NCBI GenBank assembly: GCA_963836375.1
Contig: CAWIJK010000004.1
Coordinates: 1 to 64,000, forward strand
Reading direction: 5' to 3'
Length of the DNA: 64,000 nucleotides
Origin: CAWIJK01 sp963836375
GTDB taxonomy: Bacteria; Actinomycetota; Acidimicrobiia; Acidimicrobiales; RAAP-2
Shown here: positions 53,066-61,959 of the stretch, piece by piece
How the letters are laid out: each line of letters opens with the position of its first letter
Numbering within the stretch: the first letter of the stretch is position 1
Notes under the pieces: model-generated
Database searches by the model: none
What the model saw: the letters and a program-made list of their open reading frames with translations, nothing else
What the model was told of the DNA's origin: nothing
Translations under genes and position numbers: made by a program

Positions 53066-55378
53066 ATGACTGACGGGCCGGGCAAGCAGAAAAAAGGAGA
53101 CAAGGCGTCGGAGACCTCGGCGTCGAGTCCCCGTCCCCGACGGCCGTCGGCCCAGGGTTCCCCCCCGCCGTCGGGCTTGCCGCCCCGCCCCAAGTCCGGT
53201 TCGGCGAAGCAGGCGCCCGTGAGCCAGGGCGGCGGCAAGCAGCAAACCCGGAACGGGACCGCCCAGAAGGCCGGGGCCCAGAAGACCGGGACCCAGAAGA
53301 CCGGGGCCCAGAAGACCGGGGCCCAGAAGACCGGGACCCAGAAGCAGGGCGGCGTCAGGCGCTCGGGCCCGGCATCTTCGAGGGACAGGGGGGGCTCGGC
53401 CACGGCGACCAAGCGGGCGGCCTCGACTCCGAAGGCCTCGGCCCCTTCCCGCAAGGAGGCCCAGCGCCGGGGGGCTCGGCGACTGCCCGGACCTCGCAAT
53501 GCGCTGTCGACGCGCGGCGCCTGGGCGGTTGCCGTTGGCGTCTTCCTCCTGACCGTCGCCGACCTTCCGAAAGCCCAGTACTCCGACTGGGCCCCCGAGA
53601 CTGCAGTGGCGCTCATCGTGGGGGTCGCCGGCCTCCCCCTCCTGGCGGCCCGGGCGGTCGGTCGGGGAGGGTCGCGCCGGGCCGACAGCGAGGTCTGGGC
53701 CGCCCGGCTGGCCATCGGGTTCGTCCTCGCCGGGATCGTCTCGGCCGCGCTGAGCGCCTCGCCGACCTTGGCCGCCTTCGGCCTCTACCAGCACGGGACC
53801 GGCTGGATCTTCATGGCCCTGTTGGCCGGGTGGTGGGCGCTCGGCACCGGCTTCGGGCCCGGCGACCGGCATCTCCTCGAGACGGCGCTGATCGCCGGGG
53901 CGCTGGTCAACGCCACACTGGCCATCCTCCAGCAATTGTTCAACCTGACCTCCCTCGGGCTCGAGGGTCTGAGTGGCCAGCCCGACGGGTTCTTGGGGAA
54001 CCCGGTCTTCTTGGGGGGGCTCCTGGCCGGCTCGCTGGTGCTGGTGGCCCCGCGCTTCGCGGCCGATCCACGGCGGTGGTGGGTGGCGGTCGCCGTGATC
54101 GGCCTGGGGCTGGGCGTGGACGGCGAGCGGCTGCCCGCCCTCCTGGCCGTCGTGGTGGTGGGCTGGGTCGCCGTGGCGGCGTGGCGGGCCCGCCGCAGCG
54201 AGCCCGAGGCGGGTGATCAGCGCTGGCGCCGGGCCCTCGAGATCCTGGGCCTGACCGTCGGGACGGTGCTGGTGGGCTCGGGGTTGGCCAAGCTGCGAGG
54301 GGGGCTCGGCGTGGTCAACCACACGGCGAGCTCCTCGAACGCCGAGACCTTCGGCCAACGGCTCCACGCCTGGACGGCCGCCGCCCACGCCTTCGCCCAC
54401 CATCCGCTGCTCGGTTCGGGGCCCGGACAGTTCCGGGCCGCCACCTCGGCCTACTTCAGCGCCGCCGACATACGGGCCGACGGCTCGGTGCTCGGGACGT
54501 TCCCCGACGCCCACAACTTCGTCGTCGAGTACGCGACGACCACCGGGGTCATCGGCCTCGGGTTGCTGGTGGCCTGGCTGGTGTTCTCGGTGCGTGGCCG
54601 GTCGGGCCCGCTGCTCGGCTTCGCCGCCGTGATCGGCGCCCTGGAGCTGGCCGAGCCGTTGAACGTCGTGATCACCCCCCTGGCCTTCATCGCCCTCGGT
54701 GCTGCCGTCCTGCAGGTGGGCGGCCCGGGGGGCGAGGAGCAGACCGAAGACCGGGCGACGGTGGCGACGCCGTCCGGCCCGCCGCGCTGGGTGGAGCCGG
54801 CCGGCGTGGCACTGGCCGTGGTGGCCGCCGTCGCCGCCCTCCTCTTGGTGATCGGCGACATCTCCTACGAGTCGGCCAGGGCCGACGGGGTCAACAGCCA
54901 GTACAGCGCGTCCCTCCCCAGCGCCCACACCGCCAACACGTTGCTGGCGCCGTGGCCCGACCCGGCGACCCTTCTCGGCGCGAGCTATTTCGCCCTCGCC
55001 AACGGCAGCCCCTCGCCCGACCTCACGACGGCGATCGACTGGGCGAAGGCGGCGGTGTCCCGGGACCCCACCAACCCCCAGTCCTGGGCGACCCTGGCGC
55101 AGTACCAGGGCACCGCCGGCGACCTGGACGGGGCCAGGGCCAGCGCGCTCAAGGCGGTCTCGTATCAACCGACGTACCCGCCGGCCCTCAACGTGCTCGG
55201 GATCGTGGCCACCCAGAAGCACCAGAACGCCCAGGCCGAGGCCTGGATCGAGCGCTCGCTGGCCGCCGAGCCCGGTCAACGCAGCGAGGCGAGGCTCCTG
55301 GCCGAGCTCAAGAAGGGCTGCACCGCCCTCCGGCTGACCGCCCACGCCAAGGGCGTCCAGCTCAACTGCCCGCACTGA
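53066..55378 (+). CDS. O-antigen-ligase-like membrane protein with TPR tail
   Basis: 770 residues. The N-terminal 145 residues are basic, low-complexity and probably cytoplasmic, with 15-bp tandem repeats coding AQKTG-type units. Ten to twelve membrane helices follow, starting at TRGAWAVAVGVFLLTV. The Wzy_C-like loop is ARRSEPEAGDQ to HPLLGSGPGQFRAATSAYF and DAHNFVVEYATTTGVIGL, the family's conserved H-x-x-L-G-x-G-P-x-F and H-N-x-x-x-E region. The C-terminal 160 residues are outside and contain TPR repeats (QSWATLAQYQGTAGDLDGARASALKAV). Such proteins join polysaccharide or glycan units at the cell surface; the TPR part may dock the partner. Confidence 0.83.
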   Translation: MTDGPGKQKKGDKASETSASSPRPRRPSAQGSPPPSGLPPRPKSGSAKQAPVSQGGGKQQTRNGTAQKAGAQKTGTQKTGAQKTGAQKTGTQKQGGVRRSGPASSRDRGGSATATKRAASTPKASAPSRKEAQRRGARRLPGPRNALSTRGAWAVAVGVFLLTVADLPKAQYSDWAPETAVALIVGVAGLPLLAARAVGRGGSRRADSEVWAARLAIGFVLAGIVSAALSASPTLAAFGLYQHGTGWIFMALLAGWWALGTGFGPGDRHLLETALIAGALVNATLAILQQLFNLTSLGLEGLSGQPDGFLGNPVFLGGLLAGSLVLVAPRFAADPRRWWVAVAVIGLGLGVDGERLPALLAVVVVGWVAVAAWRARRSEPEAGDQRWRRALEILGLTVGTVLVGSGLAKLRGGLGVVNHTASSSNAETFGQRLHAWTAAAHAFAHHPLLGSGPGQFRAATSAYFSAADIRADGSVLGTFPDAHNFVVEYATTTGVIGLGLLVAWLVFSVRGRSGPLLGFAAVIGALELAEPLNVVITPLAFIALGAAVLQVGGPGGEEQTEDRATVATPSGPPRWVEPAGVALAVVAAVAALLLVIGDISYESARADGVNSQYSASLPSAHTANTLLAPWPDPATLLGASYFALANGSPSPDLTTAIDWAKAAVSRDPTNPQSWATLAQYQGTAGDLDGARASALKAVSYQPTYPPALNVLGIVATQKHQNAQAEAWIERSLAAEPGQRSEARLLAELKKGCTALRLTAHAKGVQLNCPH
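53261..53344 (+). repeat. 15-bp tandem repeats in the ligase N-terminus
   Basis: About 5.6 copies of a 15-bp unit (GCCCAGAAGACCGGG and variants), giving A/T-QK-A/T-G residues. The repeat is in frame, so copy number changes alter only linker length. Confidence 0.85.
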
Positions 55379-55424
55379 GGACCGGGCGGCATGAGCCCCC
55401 CGTGGGGCCGGTAGCGTGCCGTCG

Positions 55425-55871
55425 GTGAACCCCAAGGTCACGGTGTGGTTCGACCGCAAGGTCGGACGTCGCTTCTACCCGTGGCACCGGCGCCTGTACC
55501 AGATGACCGGCGGGCTGGTCGGCCACCGGAGCGGCATGGGCCCGATCCTCCTGCTCACCACGACCGGTCGGAGGTCCGGCCAGGCCCGGACCACCCCCCT
55601 GCTCTACATGGCCGACGGCGACGACTTCGTGGTCGTCGGCTCCAACGGCGGGCGGGACCAGCCGCCGGCGTGGCTCTTGAACCTGCGGGACCGGCCCGAG
55701 GCCACCGTCCAGGCCGGGCGCAGGCGGTTCCCGGCCACCGCCGAGGTGCTCGACGAGGCGGCCAGGGCGGCCCTGTGGCCTCGGCTCACCGATCACTACC
55801 AGGGCTGGTCCTACTACCAGACCCTGACCGACCGGGAACTGCCTGTCGTCCGCCTGCACCCCGGTGGCTGA
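55425..55871 (+). CDS. DDN-type deazaflavin (F420)-dependent nitroreductase-family protein
   Basis: About 148 residues from GTG (a GTG nine bases upstream is also possible). LLLTTTGRRSGQARTTPLLYM and GDDFVVVGSNGGRDQPPAWLLNL are the signature of the DDN/AOR family whose members use reduced F420 to reduce quinones or nitro compounds (established knowledge). The PAW-NL motif and the final DRELPVVRL are conserved. Monocistronic. Confidence 0.88.
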   Translation: MNPKVTVWFDRKVGRRFYPWHRRLYQMTGGLVGHRSGMGPILLLTTTGRRSGQARTTPLLYMADGDDFVVVGSNGGRDQPPAWLLNLRDRPEATVQAGRRRFPATAEVLDEAARAALWPRLTDHYQGWSYYQTLTDRELPVVRLHPGG

Positions 55872-56001
55872 CCGGGCGGCCGTCGCCCCCGAGGGTATCG
55901 GCACCCCCGGGGGACACTGCGGTGCGAGACTGGGCAACGGCTGACGGCGGGGTCAGCGAGCACCGGCCACGAGCGGCCCGCCGCGCCAGATCGAGGGGAC
56001 G

Positions 56002-56325
56002 ATGGTGGCACAGGAGGGCGACGACAAGATCGTCGAGGTCGGCGGCCGCTCCTTTTGGCTCCAGCACGTCCCGGCCACCCTCGGCGGGATGGCGTCGGCC
56101 CATATCCAAGAGATGTACAGCGTGCACGACTTGGCCGAGGACGTCTTCGTCGGGGCCGTGCGCTCGGTCTACTCGACGGTGATGTTCTCGTCGTTCTGGG
56201 ACATCTCGCTCGGGAGCACCCAGAACTGGGCCGAGCAGTTCCTCGCGTCGCTCGACGAGGCACTCGCGAGCCTGGTCGGCGCCTTCGACGACGCCCGGGC
56301 CCAAGGAGCGTGGCCGCCGCCCTGA
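56002..56325 (+). CDS. Conserved-looking hypothetical protein
   Basis: 107 residues from an ATG after GAGGGGACG. KIVEVGGRSFWLQHVPATLGG suggests two beta strands, then HIQEMYSVHDLAEDVFVGAVRSVYSTVMFSSFWDI is helical and aromatic-rich; the rest is amphipathic. It is not a membrane protein and has no signal peptide. No family was recognised. It stands alone between a DDN and an AIM24 gene, convergent with the latter. Confidence 0.6.
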   Translation: MVAQEGDDKIVEVGGRSFWLQHVPATLGGMASAHIQEMYSVHDLAEDVFVGAVRSVYSTVMFSSFWDISLGSTQNWAEQFLASLDEALASLVGAFDDARAQGAWPPP

Positions 56326-56345
56326 ACGGCGCCGGGACGGAGGGC

Positions 56346-57104
56346 CTACTTCCTGAGCAGTCCGCCCAGGGCGCCGCCGACCACGCCGCCGACGGCGCCG
56401 GCCTCGGCCGGGTGCTCGTCACCGAGGTAGGGCCTGAGGGCACCGGCCAGGATGGGGAGCGGCATCGACTGGAGGTACACCCGGCCGGGTCCGGTCAGGA
56501 CCACGAAGTGGTGGCCGTCGGCGCCGAGGTAACGGTTGGCCATCCCGGGGACCCGCACCACGGTGAAGCCGACCGAGGCCTGGAACAGACCGGCGTGGCC
56601 GGGGTGGACCCGCATCGTCTGGCCGGGGGCGAGATCGTAGGCGAGCACCTCACCGGACAACTCGATCCAGGCCTTCCCGGTGCCCTTGATGTGCTGGAGG
56701 AGCAGGCCCTCGCCGCCGAAGACCCCGCCCCGGAAGGTCTGCTGGAGCGCGACCGACACCTCGATGCCGGCGATCCCGGCCAAGAAGCCGTGCCGGTGGC
56801 ACATGTACTCGTTGCCCGGGCCCACCTCGATCGGCAGGATCTTGCCCGGCAGCTTCGTGGCGAACGCCACCATGCCGGGTCCGTTCTGGGCCGTGTAGGT
56901 GTTGAACAAGAAGGTGCTGCCGCTGGCGGCGCGCTTGACCGCGCCCATAAGGCCTGAGCCGCCCATCCCCCCGCCGGTCCCGGTGCTCAACTCGATGGTG
57001 TCGGTCATCCACGAGAACTCTCCGGCCTCGGAGAGGACGCTCTCACCCGGGTCCAGCATGATCTCGAGGACCGGGATGACGGTTCCCTGCACGGTGTCTT
57101 GCAT
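56346..57104 (-). CDS. AIM24 family protein (TIGR00266 type)
   Basis: 252 residues. PVLEIMLDPGESVLSEAGEFSWM and GTGGGMGGSGLMGAVKRAASGSTFLFNTYTA open the AIM24 beta-helix fold; LPGKILPIEVGPGNEYMCHRHGFLAG and HPGHAGLFQASVGF are later repeats. Bacterial AIM24 proteins are cytoplasmic or membrane-associated and of unclear role (the yeast homologue affects the mitochondrial inner membrane). The start is the ATG giving QDTVQGTVIP. Confidence 0.87.
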   Translation of the reverse strand: MQDTVQGTVIPVLEIMLDPGESVLSEAGEFSWMTDTIELSTGTGGGMGGSGLMGAVKRAASGSTFLFNTYTAQNGPGMVAFATKLPGKILPIEVGPGNEYMCHRHGFLAGIAGIEVSVALQQTFRGGVFGGEGLLLQHIKGTGKAWIELSGEVLAYDLAPGQTMRVHPGHAGLFQASVGFTVVRVPGMANRYLGADGHHFVVLTGPGRVYLQSMPLPILAGALRPYLGDEHPAEAGAVGGVVGGALGGLLRK

Positions 57105-57205
57105 GTGACGCCCCCTGTTCGCGGTGAGGCCGAGCGTAGCCAACGGGCCATCGGTCCGCAGCCCCGGTCGAAGCGCCTCGCCCGGTCGGGGACCGGCGGC
57201 CGTGC

Positions 57206-57925
57206 TCAGGCCGGGAGGGCCCCGTCGCCGGTGAAGGTGAACAGGTGGGCCGCCTGATCGAAGGGGCGGGGGGGCACGGCCAGGCGATGCGAGCCGACCG
57301 AGAACCGGTCCCCCTCGGGCCGGTCGAAGCCGACCTCGTCGAAGCCGGCCTCGGCGAACCACCGGCGCACAAGGGGGGTGAGGTCGGGAGGCCGGCGGTG
57401 CCGGGTCCACACGACCGTCCCGCCGTCGGCCAGGAGCTCGGGCAGGTGCCCGATGGTGCCCTCGATGTCGGCCTCGGAGATGTTGCCGAACACCCCGCAC
57501 ACCAGGGCCAGGTCGGCCGGCACCATCCCGGCGTAGGCCGAGGCCACCCCGGCGTCGCCCACCACCGCGCTGACGCCGGCGAGGCGGGCGGCACGGGCCG
57601 AGTCGCCAGCCGTGGCGGCGTTGTGCGGATCGGCCTCCACCAGCCGGGCCGCCACGTCGGCCGCCCGCGGATGGGAGCGGAGGGCCCCGATCAGGTCACG
57701 ACCCTCACCGGCGCACATGCTGATGACCGTGATCGGTCCGGGCGGGCGCCGGTCGAGGGCCGCAGCAATCCGGGACTGGACGGCGGCCAAGCGGCGCGAC
57801 AGCGCGGACGACGGGTCGTCGTAGGGCCGGTGCCACGCCACCCAGTGTCCGTCGGCCCCCGGCGGGCCCGGGGCGCCGGGAGTCCCCGCCGATCCGGACC
57901 GCCCACGCCCGGTGTCCTCGGCCAT
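57206..57925 (-). CDS. Class I SAM-dependent methyltransferase (actinomycete type)
   Basis: 239 residues. A Gly/Pro-rich start is followed by HWVAWHRPYDDPSSALSRRLAAVQSRI and TVISMCAGEGRDLIGAL (motif I), ARLVEADPHNAATAG (motif II acidic) and DLALVCGVFGNISEADI (motif IV region). The W-H-x-x-Y-D-D-P prefix is the mark of a small actinomycete methyltransferase group of unknown substrate. Starts at an ATG 104 bp downstream of a longer open frame without similarity. Confidence 0.82.
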   Translation of the reverse strand: MAEDTGRGRSGSAGTPGAPGPPGADGHWVAWHRPYDDPSSALSRRLAAVQSRIAAALDRRPPGPITVISMCAGEGRDLIGALRSHPRAADVAARLVEADPHNAATAGDSARAARLAGVSAVVGDAGVASAYAGMVPADLALVCGVFGNISEADIEGTIGHLPELLADGGTVVWTRHRRPPDLTPLVRRWFAEAGFDEVGFDRPEGDRFSVGSHRLAVPPRPFDQAAHLFTFTGDGALPA

Positions 57926-58179
57926 CGGGTCACCTCCCTGGTCGAACGCACCAGCCCGGCCTTCGGGTCCGGAGTGTCCCATGGATGACACCGCCCCGCC
58001 GGCGGCCGGTCGCCGGGCGGGCCCAAGTGGGGCACCGGGGGTCGCCCGGGCTCCCCCACCCGCACCGGGGGTCGGCGGGTGACATCCCCGCACCGAGGGG
58101 CGCGGGACGTTACCTTTCGGGGTGGCGTGTACCGGCGCCTGGGACACCGGGGGGGTCCCGCACGAACTGGGAGGTCCTG

Positions 58180-58926
58180 ATGGCACGGAAATTCGCAGCT
58201 GAGCTCCTGGGGACGTTTCTCCTCGTGTTCTTCGCCGTCGGGGTGGCGACGCTGATGTTCGGCTTCAAACTCTTCGGGGCGAGCTACGCCGCCGGCGTCG
58301 TCGTCACGGCGCTCACGTTCGGTCTGGTCCTCCTGGGCCTGGCCTACGTCCTCGGGCCGATCTCGGGATCCCACGTGAACCCGGCCGTGACCCTCGGCGC
58401 CCTCCTGGCCCGCCGGATGCCGCCCGGCGAGGCCGTCGGCTACTGGGTGGCCCAGTTCGCCGGGGGCATCCTGGGCGCGTTGCTGCTGTGGGCGATGTTC
58501 AAGGCGTCGCCCCTCTACCACACGTCGGTGCAGGGTCTCGGGGCGGACGGCTACGGCAGCCTCTCGAAGATCCACATCAGCGCCTGGGGGGCCTTCTTGG
58601 CCGAGGTGATGATGACCGCCATCTTCGTCTTTGTCATCTTGGGGGTGACCTCCAAGATCGCCAACGCGGCCACCGCCGGCATGGTGATCGGCCTCACCCT
58701 GACCGTGGTCCACCTCCTCGGGATCGGGATCGACGGCACGTCGGTCAACCCGGCCCGGGCCCTCGGCCCGGCCCTCATCGTCGGCGGGACGGCGCTGAAC
58801 CAGGTGTGGCTGTTCATCGTGGCCCCCCTGGTCGGGGGCATCGTCGCCGCGGTGGTCCACCTGGCCATCTATCCGACGCCCGCCCCCGAGCCGGTCCTCA
58901 GTCTGGACCCCGAGCCGGAGCCCTGA
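58180..58926 (+). CDS. Aquaporin (MIP family)
   Basis: 248 residues with six membrane helices. Two NPA boxes are present, SHVNPAVT (Asn 67) and TSVNPARA (Asn 190), the half-helix ends that form the water or glycerol filter. The size and ARALGPALIVGG after the second NPA place it with AqpZ-like water channels. A GGGAGG site lies five bases before the ATG. Confidence 0.93.
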   Translation: MARKFAAELLGTFLLVFFAVGVATLMFGFKLFGASYAAGVVVTALTFGLVLLGLAYVLGPISGSHVNPAVTLGALLARRMPPGEAVGYWVAQFAGGILGALLLWAMFKASPLYHTSVQGLGADGYGSLSKIHISAWGAFLAEVMMTAIFVFVILGVTSKIANAATAGMVIGLTLTVVHLLGIGIDGTSVNPARALGPALIVGGTALNQVWLFIVAPLVGGIVAAVVHLAIYPTPAPEPVLSLDPEPEP

Positions 58927-58975
58927 GCCGCCGCCGACGGGGGCCCCTCCGCCCGCCGGCGGTGACCCGGGCCCG

Positions 58976-60035
58976 GTGATCAAGTACCTCGGGCTCCAAG
59001 CGCCGCCTGGTGCCGGTCCTCGCGCTGCTGGCGGCGAGGACCGGCGCGTCGAGCGCCCTTGACCTGTTCACCGGGACCACCCGGGTGGCCCAGGCCTTCA
59101 AGGCGGGCGGGCTCCATGTGACGGCGGCGGACAGCGCCAGGTATTCGGCGGTGTTCGCCCGGACCTACATCGAGGCGGACCGGGGACGGACCGACCTCGG
59201 CGCACTGGCCCGGGCCGTCGAGGAGCTCGACTCGCTGCCCGGCCGGCCCGGCTACTTCACCGAGACCTTCTGCGTCGCCTCCCGCTTCTTCCAACCGTTC
59301 AACGGGGAGCGGATCGACGCCATCCGCGACGCCATCACCGAGCGCCACGCCGGGACCTGGCTCGAACCGCTGCTGCTCACCAGCCTGGTCGAGGCGGCCG
59401 ACCGGGTCGACTCCACCACCGGGGTGCAGATGGCCTACGTCAAGCGGTGGGCCCCAAGGTCGTTCAAGCCTCTGGCGCTGCGGGTGCCCGAGCTGCTCGA
59501 CGGCGGCGGCCGCGCCGTGCGGGGTGACGCCCTCGAGCTGGCGCCGGTACTGGGGTCGTTCGATCTCGCCTACCTGGACCCCCCCTACAACCAGCACCGC
59601 TACTTCACCAACTACCACGTCTGGGAGACCCTCGTGGCCTGGGACGCCCCCGGCCACTACGGGGTGGCCTGCAAGCGGCTGGACGCCCGTGACCCGGCCA
59701 CCAAGAGCGTCTTCAACGCCAAACGGGCCATGCCCGACGCCTTGCGCACCGTGGTGCGCGCCGTCGACTGCGAGCTCCTGGTGCTCTCGTACAACGACGA
59801 ATCGTGGATCGACCTCGAAGAGCTCGAAGACATGTGCCGCTCGCGGGGCGAGGTGGCGACCCTGGCCTTCGAGTCCGCCCGCTATGTCGGAGCCCGTATC
59901 GGCATCCACAACCCGTCGGGCCAGAGGGTCGGGACCGTGTCGCACCTGACCAACCGGGAATACCTGGTGGTGGCCGGGCCCCGGCGACGGGTGCTCGAGG
60001 TCATCACCCCGCTTCGGCTTCAATGTGTCCCGTGA
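58976..60035 (+). pseudogene. DNA adenine methylase (Dam-like), frameshifted near the start
   Basis: The normal start of D12-class adenine methylases, V-I-K-Y-L-G-S-K-R-R-L-V-P-V-L, is read from a GTG at 58976 if one G is removed from the GGG at 58991-58993; as given the frame is lost at that point and only the 59010 frame continues. The rest is intact: ALDLFTGTTRVAQAFK (FxGxG-like SAM motif), FDLAYLDPPYNQHRYF (catalytic DPPY), and RVGTVSHLTNREYLVV near the end. Without the first 11 codons SAM binding would be impaired. The gene ends in overlap with PPK2. Either a sequencing error or a real inactivation. Confidence 0.82.
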
Positions 60036-60823
60036 CCCACCACGGTTCGAGGCTGGAAAAAGTCGATCTGTCGCTCCGCATCTCCTCTGACGAGGAGGCC
60101 GAGATGATCATCGCCGCCCAACGGCGGCTCCTCCACCTCCGCCTGGTGAACGGCGGTCAGGTCGGCGAACGGCTCGGCCCACCGATCCTGGTGGTGATGG
60201 AAGGCTGGGACGCCGCCGGCAAGGGCGGATCGATCAAGCGGCTGGTGTCGCCGCTCGACCCCCGCCACGTCCGGGTGGCCGAATTCGGGGCGCCGACCCC
60301 CGACGAACTGCGCCACCACTTCCTCTGGCGGTTCTGGCCCGCGCTCCCGGGTTGGGGCGGGATGGCCGTGCTCGACCGGAGCTGGTATGGACGGGTGCTG
60401 GTCGAGCGGGTCGAGGGCTTCGCCACCGAGAAGCAGTGGCGCAGGGCCTACGACGAGATCACCCAGTTCGAGCATTCCCTGGCCGAGGAGGGCACCGTGC
60501 TGGTCAAGCTCTGGCTGCACATCTCCGACGAGGAGCAGCTCAAGCGCTTCGAGGCCCGGCGGGACGACCCGCTCAAGCGTTGGAAGCTCACCGAGGAGGA
60601 CTGGCGCAACCGGGAGAAGCGCAAGCAGTACGAGGGCGCGGTCGAAGACATGCTCGAGTACACCGACCACCCCAAAGGCCACTGGGACGTGATCTCTGCC
60701 GAGCAGAAGCGCTACGGGCGCCTGGCCGTGCTGCGGACCGTCATCGAGCGGATGGAAGAGGGGATGCGGCGCTGGGGGATCGAGCCCCCGCCCTCCAAGG
60801 GCGCCGCCTACGACGACATCTGA
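60023..60823 (+). CDS. Polyphosphate kinase 2 (PPK2)
   Basis: 266 residues. Walker A MEGWDAAGKGGSIKRL (about 60-72), the lid and HHFLWRFWPALPGWGG segments, Walker B VLDRSWYGRVLVERVE (about 118) and the KLWLHISDEEQLKRFEARRDD pattern are the standard class of PPK2 kinases, which make ADP, GDP or ATP from nucleotides and polyphosphate. The start (ATG at 60023, or GTG at 60032) lies inside the end of the adenine methylase gene, GTGA overlap, so the two are coupled. Confidence 0.94.
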   Translation: MCPVTHHGSRLEKVDLSLRISSDEEAEMIIAAQRRLLHLRLVNGGQVGERLGPPILVVMEGWDAAGKGGSIKRLVSPLDPRHVRVAEFGAPTPDELRHHFLWRFWPALPGWGGMAVLDRSWYGRVLVERVEGFATEKQWRRAYDEITQFEHSLAEEGTVLVKLWLHISDEEQLKRFEARRDDPLKRWKLTEEDWRNREKRKQYEGAVEDMLEYTDHPKGHWDVISAEQKRYGRLAVLRTVIERMEEGMRRWGIEPPPSKGAAYDDI

Positions 60824-60859
60824 GGTGACGCCGGGGCGACCCGGTGCCACAGTGGGGTC

Positions 60860-61828
60860 ATGAGCCCCGGACCCAGACCCCGCTACGGCATCACCGTCCC
60901 CTTCGACGGGGTGCCGCTGGCCGAGCACCGGCGGTGGTTCGAGGAGCTCGACCGCCTCGGGTACACCGACGTCTGGTCGGCCGAGGTCGACGGCACCGAC
61001 GGGTTCACCCCGCTCGCCCTGGCCGCGGCCTGGGCACCCCGGCTCAACCTGGGGGTGGCCCTGGCGCCCGCCTTCACCCGCGGCCCGGCCCTGCTCGCCC
61101 AGACCGTCGCCGCCCTGGCCGAGGCGGCCCCGGGCCGCTTCGCCTTCGGTCTCGGTGCGTCGTCGGAGGTCATCGTCGAACAGTGGAACGGGTTGGCGTT
61201 CGCCGACCCGTTCAAGCGGGTGCGCGACACGCTCCGTTTCCTGCGGGCGGCCATGACCGGTGAGAAGGTCACCGAGTCCTACGACACCTTCGCCGTCCGG
61301 GGCTTCCGACTGGCCCGCCCCCCCGAACACCCCCCTCCGGTCTACCTCGGGGCGCTCCGTCCGGGGATGCTGCGCCTGGCCGGGCGCGAGGCCGACGGGG
61401 CGATCCTCAACTGGCTGTCGGCCGACGACGTCAAGACCGCCGTCGGCGAGGTCGGCCCGGGCAAGGAGATCGTGGCCCGGATCTTCGTGGTCCCCAACGC
61501 CGACCCCGAGGTGGCCCGGGCCGTCGGCCGGCGCATGATCACGGCCTACCTCAACGTCCCCGCCTACGCGACGTTCCACCGATGGCTCGGTCGGGGTCCC
61601 GCCCTCGAGGCGATGTGGCGGGCCTGGGCCTCTGGTGACCGCAAGGGTGCCCTGGCCGCCCTGCCCGACGAGGTGGTCGACGACCTGGTGGTCCACGGCA
61701 CCCCGGCCGAGTGCCGCCGGCACGTCGGGCGCTACGTGGCCAACGGCGTCACCATCCCCGCCCTGGCCGTGGTGCCGTTCGGGGTCGAGCAGGACGACGC
61801 CGTCACGGGCCTGGCCCCCGGCGGGTGA
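60860..61828 (+). CDS. LLM-class F420/flavin-dependent oxidoreductase
   Basis: 322 residues. RYGITVPFDGVPLAEHRRWFEELDRLGYTDVWSAEVDGTDGFTPLALAAAW is the first part of a luciferase-like TIM-barrel; LAEAAPGRFAFGLGASSEVIVEQWNG and PPPVYLGALRPGMLRLAGREADGAILNWLS are the signature strands of the F420-dependent group. It is likely F420-linked, as the genus also has a DDN. Substrate unknown. Confidence 0.85.
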   Translation: MSPGPRPRYGITVPFDGVPLAEHRRWFEELDRLGYTDVWSAEVDGTDGFTPLALAAAWAPRLNLGVALAPAFTRGPALLAQTVAALAEAAPGRFAFGLGASSEVIVEQWNGLAFADPFKRVRDTLRFLRAAMTGEKVTESYDTFAVRGFRLARPPEHPPPVYLGALRPGMLRLAGREADGAILNWLSADDVKTAVGEVGPGKEIVARIFVVPNADPEVARAVGRRMITAYLNVPAYATFHRWLGRGPALEAMWRAWASGDRKGALAALPDEVVDDLVVHGTPAECRRHVGRYVANGVTIPALAVVPFGVEQDDAVTGLAPGG

Positions 61829-61959
61829 GCGCCCGCCGGGTCCGGGGCCCGGTGACCAACCCGGGGGGGACCGGCGGGGCAGCCCGACCGATGCCGCCAC
61901 GGGCGGGGCAATCCCGGGGCATCGGACCGACGCCGCCGGGAGATCCGTGGTAGCGAGGG

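Noticed and set aside
53261..53344. CRISPR-like array
   Set aside because: 15-bp coding units without spacers; no CRISPR repeat pattern or cas genes in the window.
52979..55459. Minus-strand open frame of over 800 codons opposite the ligase gene
   Set aside because: Low-complexity Gly/Arg-rich protein without similarity, a shadow of the high-GC coding strand. The same applies to 48753-51317 beyond the DsbA-like part, 51112-52758 and 60020-62050.
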